The translations under genes and the position numbers were made by a program. Of a stretch of 64,000 bases of DNA, positions 21,701-33,387 are shown piece after piece. Each line of letters starts with the position of its first letter. The stretch's first letter is position 1. This stretch comes from Rhizomys pruinosus (taxonomy: Eukaryota > Chordata > Mammalia > Rodentia > Spalacidae): positions 360,799-424,798 of the forward strand of contig VZQC01000601.1 in the NCBI GenBank assembly GCA_009823505.1, given 5' to 3'. The notes beneath the pieces are model-generated. The model was not told where the DNA came from. It did no database searches and was given only the letters and a program-made list of their open reading frames with translations.

Positions 21701-24285
21701 GATTTGTTGCATAATATCTTCTATTTCCATCCAGTTACTTGTAAAGTTCATGATGTTGACTTTCTTTACCACTGCATAGAATTCCATTGTGCAGATATAC
21801 AACATTTTCTTTATCCACATCAGTTGAAGGGTACTTGGGTTGGTTCCAGCTCTTTGCTATTGTGAAGAGAGCTGCAATAAACATGGTTGTGCATGTATCT
21901 CTGCAATAGGATGAGTGGTATGATTAGGTCAGGCGGTAGGTTCATTTTGTGTCTTTTAAGAGTTTTCCACACTGCTTTCCATAGGGGTTGCACGAGTTTA
22001 CATTCCCATCAGCAGTAAATGAGTGTTCCCCTTTCTCTACAACCTCTCTAACATTTGGTATCCTTTGTTTTCTTGATCATAGCCAGCCTTACCAGAGTAA
22101 GATGAAATCTTAAAGTGGTTTTAAATTTTCATTTCCTTAATTATTAGTGATGTTGAACACCTTTTAAGATGTTTCTCAGCCATGTTTGCTTCTTCATTTG
22201 TGAAGTCTCTGTTTAGCTCTTTATTCCATCTTTCAAGTGGGTCATTTGTTTTCTTGCTCCTTTGTTTTTTGAGTAGTTTATATACTCTGGATGTTAATGC
22301 TCTGTCAGATGTATCACTGGGGAAGGTTTGCTCCCACTCTGTGGGTTTTCTCTTCACTTCTTTGATTGTTTCTTTTGTTGTACAGAAGCTTTTCAGTTTA
22401 ATAAGGTCCCACTTGTCAACTGTTGACCTTATTTTCTGTCCCAATGTGGTCTGATTTAGAAAGTCTTTTCCTACACTTATAGGTTACTGCCAATGTTTTC
22501 TTCTATCATTTTCAGAGTTTTGGGTTTTATATTGAGGTCTTTGATCCATTTGGAGTTGATTTTTGTACAGGGTGAGAGGTAGGGGTTTAATTTTAATGTT
22601 CTACAAGTGGCAATCCAGTTTTGCTAACACCATTTTCTGAAGATGCTGCCTTTCCTCCATTGGGTCTTCTTGGCCCCTTTGTCAAATATGAGGTGGCTAA
22701 AATTGCATGTACTCAAGTCTGGATCTTCAATTTTGTTCCATTGATCTACAGGTCTTGCATTGAATCTGTATATTACTTTGGGTAGCATGGCCGTTTTTAC
22801 TATATTAATTCTTCCATTCCATGAGCATGGGAGGTCTTTCCATCTTCTGGTGTCTTCTTCCATCTCCTTCTTCAGGGATTTATAATTTTCATTGTAGAGA
22901 TTTTTAGTGTCTTTGGTCAAGTTTGTTCCTAGATTTTTTTTGAGGCTATTGTGAATGGGAAGGTCTCTTTGTAGTCCTTCTCCAATTGCCTGTTGTTAGT
23001 ATAAAGAAAGACCACTGATTTTCTAGGTTGATTTTGTACCCTGCTACTTTACTGAAACTGTTAATTGTTTCTAGGAGTTTCCTGGTGGAGTTTTTGGTGT
23101 CCCTTAGGTAAACTATCATGTCATCTGCAAAAAGGGATAGTTTGACCTCCTCTTTTCCAATTAGTACTCCTTTAATTTTCTTTTCTTGTCTTATTTCTCT
23201 AGCAAGCATTTCAAGCACTATATTTTAAAAGGAGTGGGGATAGAGGGCAGCCTTGCTGAGTTCCTGACTTTAAGGGGACTGCTTCTAATTTTCCCCCATT
23301 TAGAATAATGTTGGCTGTGGGTTTGTTGTATATGGCTTTGATTATGTTGAGGAATGTTCCCTCCAGTCCAAGTCCCTCTAGGATTTTAAACACAAAGCCA
23401 TGTTGAACTTTGTCAAAGGCCTTTCCCGAATCAGTTGAGATGACCATGTGGCTTCTGTCTTTCAGTCCATTTTGTTTACGACATTTATTGATTTACATAT
23501 GTTGAACCATCCCTGCATCTCTGGTATGACTCTGACTTGGTCATGATGGATTATCTTTTTGATGTGTGCCTGTATATGGTTTGCAAGTATTTTGTTGAGA
23601 ATTTTTGCATCTATGTTCATTAATGACATGGGTCTATAGTTTTCTTTTTGGATGTATCTTTGCTTGGTTTTGGTATTAGAGGGATGTTGGCTTCATAGAA
23701 GGAGTTTGGGAGATTTCCCTCTATTTCTATCCTTTTGAATAATTTGAGTAGTAATGGCTGTAGACCCTCTTTTAATGTCTTGTAGAATTTTGCCGTGAAT
23801 CCATCTGGGCCTGGGCTTTTTTTAGTTGGGAGGTTTTTTTTTTTTATCATAGTTTCAGTTTTCTCATATATTATGAGTCTGTTTAGGCTGTCAATCTCTT
23901 CTTGGTTAAGCTTTGGCGAATTCCATGATTTCAGATATTCATCCATTTCTCTTAGGTTTTCAAATTTAGTAGTGTATAGGTTTCTGAAATATCCCCATAT
24001 GATTGTCTGGATCTTTTCATAATCTGTTGTGATGTTTCCCTGTTCATCTCTAATTTTATTGGTCAGCTGGGCTAGAGATCTATCTATCTTGCTTATCCTT
24101 TCGAATAACCATCTCTTTCATTCATTGATTTTTTTTATTGCTTTCTTTGTTTCTATTTCATTGATTTCTGCTCTGATTTTTGTTATTTCTTCCTGTCTTT
24201 TGGGTTTAGGATTCATTTTTTGTTGTCTCTCAAGTGTTTTTAGTTGCAGGGTTAGGTCATTTATTTGTACTCCTTCTGTTTTCTT

Positions 24286-24333
24286 TCTTTTTTTTTTTTT
24301 TTTTGGTGTTTTCGAGACAGGGTCTCCCTGTAA
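24286..24333 (-). mobile_element. Very short B1 insertion in L1-B ORF2
   Basis: Only a T run plus ttcgagacagggtctccctg: the last ~25 bases of a B1 and its A tail, on the minus strand. The 14-bp TSD ccttctgttttctt at 24,272-24,285 and 24,334-24,347 proves a separate, strongly 5'-truncated insertion. Confidence 0.92.
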
Positions 24334-25225
24334 CCTTCTGTTTTCTTAATGTAGGCACTTAGGGCTATAAATTTCCCTCTTAGGACTGATTTATTTATTT
24401 ATTTATTTACTGTACAAGATTACATTACAAGTCAATTATGGACTGCTTTTGAAGTATCCCACCAGTTTTGTTGTGTTGTATTATCCTTTTTGTTTAGTGC
24501 CAGGAATGCTTTTATTTCTTTCTTTATTCCTCCCTTGACCCATTCATTATTCAGGAATATATTGATTAGTCTCTATGAGTTCTTGTAGCTAGTAGGGTTC
24601 TTTTTGGTGTTGATAAGCTTTATTGCACTGTGGTCTGATAGAGTGCATAGGATTATTTTAATTTTCTTGTATTTGTTGAGGTTTTCTCTGTGTCCCAGTA
24701 TATGGTCAATTTTGGAGAATGTTCCATGGGGTGCCGAGTAAAAGTATATTCTTTGGTGTCTGAGTGGAATATTAAGTAGATGTCTGTTAGATCCATTTTG
24801 TGTATTGTATTGTTCAGTTCAGATGTTTCTCTGTTTATTTTTTGTCCAGTTGACCTGTCCAATGAGCTCAGTGGGGTACTGAAGTCTCCCACTACTAGTG
24901 TGCTGGGATTCATCTGTGTCTTGAAGTCCTGCAGAATTGTGGTCATGAAGTTCGGAATACCAGAATTTGGTGTGTATACATTTATGATTGTGAAATCTTC
25001 ATGGTTAATTGATCCTTTGAGAAGAATGTAGTGACCCTCTTCATTTCTTCTGATTAGTTTTACTTTGAAGTCTATTTTGTCTGATACTAGAATAATAGCA
25101 ACTCCTGCTTGCTTTTTGGTACCATTTGCTTAGAATACTTTTTTCCATTCTTTTACCTTAAGATGGTACTTGACCTTGAAGGTGAGATGCATTTCTTGTA
25201 GACAACAAAAAGTTAGATCTAATTT

Positions 25226-25380
25226 ATTTTCTTTCTTTTTTTTTTTGAGACAGGGTTTCCCTTTAGTCCCAACTGGCCTGGATCTCGCTACATAGACCAG
25301 GCTGGACTTGAACTCACAGAGATCTGCCTGCCTTTGTCTCCCAAGTGCTGGGATTAAAGGCATGCACCATCATGCCCGGC
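25226..25380 (-). mobile_element. B1 SINE in the L1-B endonuclease region
   Basis: Full-length reverse-complement B1, gagacagggtttccct to catgcccggc. Probable diverged TSD agatctaattt (25,215-25,225) and agattcaattt (25,381-25,391). Confidence 0.92.
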
Positions 25381-25544
25381 AGATTCAATTTCTTAATCCA
25401 TTCTCCCAGTCTGTGGCTCTTGATTGGGGAGTTCAGACCATTAATATTTAAGGTTATTATTGAGAGATGTATATTGTTTTCCTTCAATTTATTTTCTGTT
25501 TGCATTTTTGGTCTATGTTTGTATTTCTTGGGTTATACCTTCAT

Positions 25545-26527
25545 TAGATACTCTTGTTGCTTGTGGATACCTGCTTTTTTCCCTCTGTCCTCTGAATTGC
25601 TTTGAGTATTTTCTGAAGGGTTGGTTTTCTAGACATGTATTCTTTCATCTTGTTTATGTCATGAAAGATTTTTCTTTCTCCTTTGACTATAATTAACATT
25701 TTTGCTGGGTAGCGTAACCTGGGGTGGCATCTATAGTCATTTAGTACTAGGAATACTTTGGTCCAAGTTCTTCTCACTTTCATCATTTGCATTGAAAAGT
25801 CAGCTGTAATTCTGATGGATTTCCCTTTATATGTGACTTGTTGTTTTTCTCTTGTGGCTTTCTGTATTATGTATTTGTTTTGAGCATCTAGAGTTTTGAT
25901 TATGATATGGTGTGGGGAATTTCTTTTCTGATCTTGTCTATTTGGTGTTCTATGTGCTTCTTTTATTTGTAAGGGTATATGTCTTTTTTCAATTTGGGGA
26001 AATTTTCTTCTATACTTCTGTTGATGATCTAGCCAATACTGTTGTCCTGGGATTCTTCTCCTTCCTCTATACCTATGATGCAGAGGTTTGGTCTTTTCAT
26101 GGTGTTCCACATTTCCTGGTTATTGCACTCTTGTGTTTTCTTAAAATTTTCATAATCTTTGCACGAGCATTCCAGTTCTTCCATGTTATCTTCCACTCTC
26201 GATATTCTATTTTCTGCTTCATCCATTCTGTTACTGAGGCTTTCCTGTTGACTAGATGAGTGTTCAGTTTCCTTTATCATTTCAGCTTAAGATTCCATCA
26301 TTATTTCCACTTCCTTTTAGAGCTTGTTATTCTCTCTTTCTAGTTCTTTGAGTCAGTGTTCAGTTTCCTTTTTCATTTCAGCCTGAGATTTCTTCAGTAT
26401 TTCCACTTCCTTCTGGTGTTTGTCAGTCTTTCACTCTAGTTCTTTGATTTGTTTGTTCGAATATTCTTTATGTTCCTTGATCTCTTTAAGTTCTTTGAGT
26501 ATATTGATAATAGCTCTTTTAAGATCT
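25545..26527 (-). pseudogene. L1-B ORF1, C-terminal two thirds, broken
   Basis: L1 ORF1 encodes the RNA-binding trimer protein. On the minus strand, 26,510-26,280 holds repeated coiled-coil segments with Lys/Glu-rich heptads; next comes NRMDEAENRISRVED and RPNLCIIGIEEGEE (26,240-26,040), the entry to the RNA-recognition domain; then the C-terminal domain (25,900-25,560). A frameshift lies near 26,050. The N-terminal part lies at 28,424-28,555, displaced by L1-C. Confidence 0.85.
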
Positions 26528-27079
26528 AGACTCAAAATGAGCCTACCACCTGACCCAACCATACCACTTCTGGGAATATATCCATCAGACTCTTCCTACC
26601 ACAGAGATACATGTACAGCCATGTTTATTGTAGCTCTCTTCACAATAGCAAAGAGCCAGAACCAACCCAAGTGCCCCTCAACCGACGAGTGGATAGAGAA
26701 AATGTGGTACATCTACACAATGGAGTTCTATGCAGTGGTAAGGAAAGATGACATCATGAAATTTGCAGATAAATGGATGGAACTAGAAGATTTTATGCTA
26801 AGTGAAGTAACACAATCCCAGAAAAACAAAAGATGAATGGTATCCCTCATCTGTGGATGCTAGTACCAAGTACCTAGTTGTAAGACAAACTGAACAATGT
26901 TAATGTTATATTCCTCATGATCTAAATACAACTGTGCTCTTGCATTGTGAATCCCTAAACAGGTTCTAGAGCTGACCTAACATTTATTTTCAGACCTTGG
27001 GTTTTTGGCACATGATGGAGGGTATGTTTGCATATTTTAGAGTAATATGGGATTAAGATGGAAAGATGCAAATCTAGAA

Positions 27080-28176
27080 TATGATATGGAAATAAGAGTT
27101 TGTTTCCAAAGGATACAATTTTAACATAGGTGCAATGTAATAGGCTGGTGCAACCTAGCCTTTCTGGGTGCTTAACGACCATACTTAATGCCCATACCAA
27201 TTTGGCCAAGGGACCTAAGGGATAACTTTGTTCCTTGCTCTCAGAAGTCAACTAAGTCTTATGGGATCATGCATGGGGCATCTCTTGAAATGTCCTGCAA
27301 ATGTGGGTCACCAGTCTTCCTGTTCAGGAAGGTCTTGGAGAGCCACTAATGGGACTTCAGCCAGTGTCCAGTCTATAAAGAGGAAAGTCTGTTCATGCTT
27401 CAGAAAAGGAAGCCTTGTCTAGCAAGACCTGATTTTGTCCTCAAGTGGATGGAACTGGTAAATGAAAAGCTGAAAGGAGCAAGGCACTCCCACCCCCCAC
27501 CCCCCAAAATCCCTGAGCGACTCCTGAGGACCAGATCCTCAACTGACCTTGAGAAAATAAAAACCTTGGCCTTAAGCATCCAAAAGGAAAGTACAACTAG
27601 ATATAAATAATCAGTAAGACTAGAGAAACTGTACTGCAGACATAGAACTTGAGATCTTAGTAAAAAGACAAAAAGAAAAAAGAGAGAGTACTGTTGTTTG
27701 GCCTGTCTTCAATTCTTACTGGCAAGTGCATCAATTCTGTGGCTGCCACTGCTTTTGGCACTCCTCAAAGACATGAGACACAGCTATTCAACCTTCCAAT
27801 ATGGACTGAGGACTCATGTCTCTCCAAGAATCCTCCAAACCTTCAATACCAGATAGGGACTACTGAGACACCCGGTCTGTGGACTAAACAGCTAAGGGGG
27901 ATGTTAGCCTTGTCAGAATATAGACTGCCATTGTTGGACTACCTGGGCTGTATCATGGAGGCCAGTGCAGGGGGATTGAGACAGGATGCATGCTTACTGA
28001 ACTTCATTTGGGGGACCATGGGAGGGAAAGACCCCAATGTGGAGCAAAAGTGCAGGATTGATGGTTGTTTGCGATTGCCAAGGAGGAACCTTTGAGCACT
28101 TCCTTAAGGAAAACGTGACATCTTTTAGGAAAAAAAATCCTCCAGTTCAAGTGATATGTGTATGTATGTATATATT

Positions 28177-28210
<34 letters not shown>

Positions 28211-28265
28211 ACTACATATATATGTATATGTAATGTAGCAATACAAGTTGGAGAAAACAACGAAC
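27080..28265 (+). mobile_element. Extra 1.2-kb block in the L1-C 3' UTR
   Basis: L1-A goes from the ORF2 stop to poly(A) in about 0.55 kb. L1-C shares the first part (to about 27,070) and the last 150 bases but has 1.2 kb in between that is absent from L1-A and different from the long 3' UTR at 44.8-46.4 kb. It contains open frames (27,228-27,610 and 27,694-28,095) without recognised domains and a TA/TATG microsatellite at 28,157-28,230. Confidence 0.6.
28157..28230. repeat. (TATG)/(TA)n microsatellite
   Basis: Imperfect tatgta words then a pure ta run at 28,184-28,210. Confidence 0.93.
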
Positions 28266-28423
28266 TGAAAAAAACTCTGGAAAGATGCAGGACATGTATG
28301 GCAGAGAGCAAGGACTCGGGTGGTATGGGGGTCATGGAAAGGGAAACGATTCTAGATTTGATTGAGAAATGATGTATGACCTATGGGAAAAGTGTAATAA
28401 CAATAAAAAAATTAAAAAAATAT

Positions 28424-28555
28424 CTGTGTCCTGGGTTACCTCCAAGGTGGTCTCATTGTAGGAGTCTTCTATAGAACTGGCATAATTTGGTCCAGATTTA
28501 TTATTTGGTTTTCCCATGTTATTGTTTTTTCTTTGTGCCTTTGGCATGCAGGTTG
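28424..28555 (-). pseudogene. L1-B ORF1 N-terminal part
   Basis: The minus strand encodes GKPNNKSGPNYASSIEDSYN and TTLEVTQDTD, the conserved start of a rodent ORF1 type. It would continue into 26,527 once L1-C is removed. Upstream (28,556-28,787) is probable 5' UTR. Confidence 0.75.
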
Positions 28556-28800
28556 GTTGTGTTGTTTTTATTCTGTTTTGAAGCTCAAGTGTTTCTTCTT
28601 TGTGTTAAAAGCTGACTTTGATTGTTTTCTTCTGAAGCATAGACCAGGTTTTTACTTTTGATTTCATAGTGTAAGGATCAGCTAGCTCTTCCCTTCTGGT
28701 GTGGCGCTTCTCCAGAGACATGCCTACCCTGCCAGGGTGGGGGTGGGGCCACCTCCACCACTGCTGGTAGCAGTCCAGGCTGGCCTAGTGGAGAACTCTT

Positions 28801-29640
28801 AAAAGACTCAAAATGAGTCGACCACCTGGCCCAGTCATACCAGTCCTGGGTATATACCCACAAGACTCATCCTACTGAAGAGATACATGCACAACCATGT
28901 TTATTGCAGCTTTCTTCACAATAGCAAAAAGCTGGAACCAACCCAAGTACCCCTGAACTGATGACTGGATAAAGAAATGGAGTTCTATGCAGTGGTAAAG
29001 AAAGATGACATCATGAAATTTGCAGGTAAATGGATGGAACTAGAAGTCGTTATGTGAAGTGAAGTAACACAGTCTCAGAGAAACAAATGACATATGGTGT
29101 CCCTCATTTGTGGATCCTAGCACCAAATCCTTATTTATAAGGCAAACTGAGTAATTTTTTTCTTTTTTTAGTAAATATAATACCTGATGCTACTATAAAA
29201 AATACATTAAAACATACATCAACTTGCTATGTAAGTAGGAATGTAAAGTAATACTTCTTTTTAACTGCATGCAACTCTACTGTTAAAAGGTGAATCCCTA
29301 AACATGTTTTGGAATTAACCTATAGTTTATTTTCAGACGTTGTAATTTTGTTATATGTGTGGAGTATATACATGCATACTTTGGAGTAATATAAAATTAA
29401 AGAGAACAACAACAACAACAACAAAAGACTTGTTCAAAGAACTGACCAAAATAGTAAATTTCTGCCCCAAACAGTAAACTTCTACATCAAAAAATTTTAA
29501 AAATACTGAGTAAAAGATGCAAGACATGTATGGTAGAATGCATGAGTTCTGGTGGGGTGGGGGACATGGAGGGGAAATGGGTCTAAATTTGACTAAGATA
29601 TGTTGTATGAAATGCACAAAATTTCAATAAAAATTAAGAA
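28801..29640 (+). mobile_element. L1-A, 3' part: ORF2 end, 3' UTR and A-rich end
   Basis: Resumes L1-A ORF2 at aaaagactcaaaatgagtcg. ORF2 remnants (catgtttattgcagctttc, ggagttctatgcagtgg, aaatggatggaactagaa) reach about 29,090. The 3' UTR has a caa repeat at 29,405-29,423 and ends aatttcaataaaaattaag. Confidence 0.88.
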
Positions 29641-29744
29641 AAAGACAATTCAAAGTACAAAGAATCAAGAACATGCTGTTAGAACTGTTAGTTTGAGCTT
29701 TAAACCTTGAAGTTTTCAAATCCTGATCTATGAATAGATGGTGA

Positions 29745-29755
29745 CATTTTACACA

Positions 29756-29788
<33 letters not shown>

Positions 29789-29790
29789 TC
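29745..29790. repeat. (CA)n microsatellite
   Basis: acacacac run with a single interruption by ata. Confidence 0.95.
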
Positions 29791-29923
29791 ATGCACACAC
29801 AAGGTTCCAAAAGGGCAAGGAAAATGGGGGCTGAACTGACACTTAGAAATTTATTTCAGGGACTCTGAGCAAGTCCTCAGTCCAAAACAACCTGCGCAGA
29901 TAGCACTGAAGTCAAATCAAGGG

Positions 29924-29946
29924 CTCTCTCTCTCTCTCTCTCTCTT
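29924..29946. repeat. (CT)n microsatellite
   Basis: Pure ctctct followed by tttcttt. Confidence 0.93.
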
Positions 29947-29952
29947 TCTTTC

Positions 29953-30062
29953 TATATCCCAACCTGGCCTAGAACTTAATGAATACTCCAGGCTGACCTC
30001 AAACTTGCCATCTTTCTGCCCCTAATTCTCAAGTGCTGGGCTTACAGTATAAACTACCATAA
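29953..30062 (-). mobile_element. Old B1 SINE
   Basis: Worn plus-strand words ctggcctagaactt, ccaggctgacctcaaacttg, caagtgctgggcttacag match a reverse-complement B1. Confidence 0.68.
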
Positions 30063-30222
30063 GTGAAGTTTTTGTTGTACCTGGGTTGAATTATTCCCCT
30101 CGTGCCCTGGAGCCAGTCCTGTTTTCCTGAGATTAGGCTATGTCCCAGTGCTGTGTGCTAGGTTAGTAAGCTGGACAGAACACAACAGAAAGGGATTTAT
30201 AGGAGAGTAAGAAGTCTTAGGC

Positions 30223-30456
30223 AAGGCTGGAGAGATGGCCTAGTGGTTAAGAGCGCTGACTGCTCTTGCAGAGGACCCGGGTTCGATCCCCAGCACCCAC
30301 ATGGCAGCTGAGAACCGTCTGTAACTCCAGGGGAATCCGACACCCTCTTCTGACCTCCACCGCATTGCACGACATGGGTGCACAAACCTGCATGCAGAGT
30401 ACACCCATACACATAAAAAATAAATTCAAAAAGGGAATTAGTCTTCTAAAAAAAAA
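30223..30456 (+). mobile_element. B2/B3-type SINE
   Basis: Head ggctggagagatggcctag, B box gggttcgatcccc, tail aaaaataaattc and A run. TSD agaagtcttaggc at 30,210-30,222 and 30,457-30,469. Confidence 0.94.
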
Positions 30457-30469
30457 AGAAGTCTTAGGC

Positions 30470-30898
30470 CAGATCCTTTCTCTTTGATGAAAACAGCTTA
30501 AATATGGATAAACATTAACTTTAAATTGATATTCGACTTTATTTTGTATCCTAGAATAAATATTCTTCAAAATCTCCTCCTTCTGATTCTTGTGCTGACA
30601 TTTTGGGCTGAATCAGTACTCACAGTTTCTCTAAGGGTAAGAATGTCACAATAGATAATCAATTTCAATGCACTTTCTTCCAGATATTTAATATCAGTGA
30701 ACAAATATATATGGATATATTTACATATATGCATGTGTATGATACATTTATATGAATATATAATGTATATTTCCTTGTTTTTAAATGCTCAATGGCAAGT
30801 AGTCAGCCTGTCCTCTCTAAATGGTGGCTGTTATTTCAAAGCAATAAAGAACAGCAAAGTGTGTTACCCTCCCAAGAGAAAAATGCCCACAAAAATTA
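30470..30898. other. Unique DNA, nothing recognised
   Basis: 30,700-30,765 is TA-rich with repeated atatat/catatg words. Confidence 0.5.
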
Positions 30899-30899
30899 T

Positions 30900-30955
<56 letters not shown>
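30899..30955. repeat. (CT)n microsatellite
   Basis: Near-pure ctctct run of 57 bases with one ttt interruption. Confidence 0.96.
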
Positions 30956-30958
<3 letters not shown>

Positions 30959-32589
30959 GGTGCTATGGTAGAAGGAAATACCCCTCTGGGCTAAGCAGAG
31001 AAGAAAAGTGGGGCCCGTAGGCAGGTGTAGACATCGGTTCAAAAGCACAGAGCCAAGAGACCAGTAGATCTGTGAGAAGCCTCCAGCTCTAGAGGCCTGT
31101 GGTGGGGGTGGGAAATGGGGAGGATGGAGATTAGAGGAAACATAGGTTTTCTTTTTAACGAAGGCTTCTCTGCTCACAATAAACAGTTTGAATTTTATCC
31201 TAAAGGCCAGAAGGAATCCCAGAGATCTCCTTTTAAGGAGCATGACATCAGTTCCCATTTTAGAGTTACAGGAGTGGGGCGGTGTGAACAGGCTGCTGGG
31301 AGGTTGGTCTGGAAGCTGTTCAGCGTTCATGGTGAAAGTGCAGATGGAATGTGAGCTGAAGATACTGTTGAAGGAACAGAGTGGGGAACACAGGAAGGGG
31401 CTATGGGGCAGGGAGCCTGTGGAGGGCAAGCGAGGTGACCGGTCGCTAAATGTCTAGGGAGAGTGGAAGAGGGAGCCTGGGAAGACATCATCCTGACCTC
31501 AGTGGGTGGGTGGTGGCTAACTCGATGACATCAGAAACTCCAGTTGTCCAGGTCGGTGTGACCAATAATTCTAAATATCCTACACAACCAAGCTCCACTA
31601 AAGTGGAAAGGACAGAGTGTGAGAGGAAGATGGGAGATGTTTGTTGAATCACACAGCCCAGGGAAAAGGCTGGAAACGGATGTTGTGGAGCAAAGAGCTC
31701 AAACCAGTGACTTCCATGAGGAGAGCAGGAAACCAGCCCGGTCATGGCTCAGATTCTCAGGACGGCCCGAGCACTGAGACCCCAGGAGCCTGGAAACTCA
31801 GGGCAGGAGGGCCATGCTGGGGGCGGGGGGAGCGTGCCCAGCTAATGCTGAACAGTCAGGGGACAGAGGCCTATGGAGACAGGCTGGCTTCTCTTCCTGA
31901 TGCCTGGGGACAGTGACTTATTGCCCCTACAGAGGGGACCTGTTTCCTGCTGCCCTTGGCCCTGCTCAGGTGAGGACTCTATAGATCAGGAACTGATGTG
32001 AGTGATTGCACCCTGGATGAAGATGCCCTCTCCGCTCCCCTGCCTGTGCCTGTACAGATGGTCTGCTCCAGTAGGACCCTCATCTTTTCCTCTCCCCTGC
32101 CTGTGGCCGTACAGACGATCTGCTCCAGTAGGATCTCATCATCCGAGCTTCTCTCCAACAATTGAATACTGTTCTCATCCCTCAGAGATTCTGGCATTTA
32201 AGTATGCTGCTTTCCCTCCTTTTTTCAGCCAGTCTTGGAGTGAGACCTTTCTAAGCACACACAAGCTTCCAGTAAGGTTTTCCCACTTACAAGTCAATGA
32301 CTTCAGAACAAAAGAAGTTGGCGATATCTAAGATAACTCCTCAAAATGAATGAAAGATAAGAGAACAAAAGAAATGGAAAAGAGTGAAAACAATTTAGGG
32401 AAGATGAGGAAACTTAGAGACAGAAGCTCATGAGAGATCCTCAAGTGTACTTGACATCCTGGGAAAAAGACAGGAGGAGAAGACTAGCCTTAAACATTAA
32501 AATGGCAGTGGGAAGTTCTAGAAGTTCAATGAGTTTGGAAAACAAAGTGTGGATATCAGAAAGGAGATCAAAGAGGTAATAGCTGGGGA
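30956..32589. other. Unique DNA with a small two-copy duplication
   Basis: tgcctgtg starts at 32,041 and 32,098; the two 57-bp copies share gatctgctccagtagga-like cores. 31,170-31,205 (aaacagtttgaattttatcc) looks like an ancient repeat trace. Frames on both strands overlap and lack domains I recognise. Confidence 0.5.
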
Positions 32590-32765
32590 ATAAGAGGAGG
32601 GAGGGAAGAGGGAGAGGAGGCAAGAAGGGAAGGAAGGAGGGAGGGAAGGAAGCAAGGAAGGAAAGAGGGAGGGGAGGGAGAGAAGGAGGAAGAAGGAAGG
32701 GAAGGGGAGGAGGGAAGGAAAAAAGGAGGGGGAGAGGGAAGGGAGGAAGGAGGGGAGGGAGGGGC
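32590..32765. repeat. Purine-rich GGAA/GGGA tract
   Basis: About 175 bases of almost only G and A on the plus strand. The Pro/Ser/Leu-rich minus-strand frame is its product. Confidence 0.95.
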
Positions 32766-32836
32766 AGAGAGATTCAGAGAGATGACCTATCATTGGGAAT
32801 TGCAGAAACAGAAAATCAATAAAAAGACTAGGAGAA

Positions 32837-33068
32837 GGGGCTGGAGAGATGGCTCAGTGGTTAAGAGCACTGGCTGTTCTTGCAGTAGGCCTGTGTTTTA
32901 TTCCCAGTACCCACATGGCAGCTAACAACTGTTTATAACTCCAGTTCCAGGGATCCAACACCCTCTTCTGACCTCCATGGGCATTGCATGACATGAATGC
33001 ACTTACATACATGCAGATAATACATTCATACATATAAAAATAAAAAGAATAAATAAATAAAAGAAAAA
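32837..33068 (+). mobile_element. B2/B3-type SINE
   Basis: Head ggggctggagagatggctca, worn B box gtgttttattccc, tail of aataaataaataaaag. Confidence 0.92.
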
Positions 33069-33387
33069 AAAATCAAAGAACCAAATACAGAATTCTTTTC
33101 CAAAGCAGAAGAGCATGCATTTGCAGATTCTCGCAGCTCCTGCCTTGCTAAGTGCAGAGCAGTGTAGGAAGCAGACCCGCACCAAGGAGCTGTCGGATGA
33201 GAGCCAACACACAGAATCCAGAGTTCCCAGTACCAAGACCTGGAGTCAGAGCAGAGCTGGCTTCCGCACCAGCGCTGGAAGCTCACCAGGAAAGTCTGCA
33301 AGGTTTTGGGGTGAAAGCCTTTCGCCTGGGTTTCCACGTTCCCAGATGACCTACCTGAGTGAGCGCAGTGCAGGAGACAAGAGTAGG
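33069..33387. other. Unique DNA, nothing recognised
   Basis: GC-richer than its surroundings, with open frames on both strands but no splice structure or domain recognised. Confidence 0.5.

Larger units (their letters stand above)
21700..25540 (-). pseudogene. L1-B ORF2, broken
   Basis: L1 ORF2 encodes the endonuclease and reverse transcriptase that make and insert L1 cDNA. Seen here in separate frames: endonuclease N-terminus with TLNINGLNSPIK (about 25,440), LVVGDFSTPLS and DLTDIY (24,890-24,790), the pre-RT KSPGPDGF (about 23,820), RT block with [12 protein letters not shown] (23,250), FADDMIVYL (23,130), and the C-terminal KCSTSLIIKEM region (22,130). The endonuclease part is split by a B1. 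Multiple frameshifts; not functional. Confidence 0.88.
26528..28420 (+). mobile_element. L1-C, 5'-truncated L1 inserted in L1-B ORF1
   Basis: Starts agactcaaaatgagcctacc in the ORF2 C-terminal part; the frame is open to its natural end at 26,836 with MWYIYTMEFYAVV and LSEVTQSQKN. A 1.58-kb 3' region follows. It ends gatgcaggacatgtatggca... aataaaaaaattaaaaaaa at 28,420. L1-B ORF1 lies on both sides. The ORF2 end is less decayed than in L1-A, so it is younger. Confidence 0.88.
20721..28787 (-). mobile_element. L1-B, near full-length L1 inserted in L1-A
   Basis: Minus-strand L1. In order: probable 5' UTR (28,787 to about 28,555), ORF1 start (28,555-28,424), an L1-C interruption, the rest of ORF1 (coiled coil then RNA-binding part, 26,527 to about 25,560), ORF2 endonuclease (to about 24,650), reverse transcriptase with its FADD catalytic motif near 23,130, ORF2 C-terminal part (to about 21,700), 3' UTR (to 21,240), then a 0.5-kb non-L1 tail and poly(A). 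Several frameshifts and stops make it inactive. TSD gtggagaactctt flanks it. Confidence 0.88.

Noticed and set aside
32518..32793. Pro/Ser/Leu-rich minus-strand frame
   Set aside because: It is the purine tract read in reverse.
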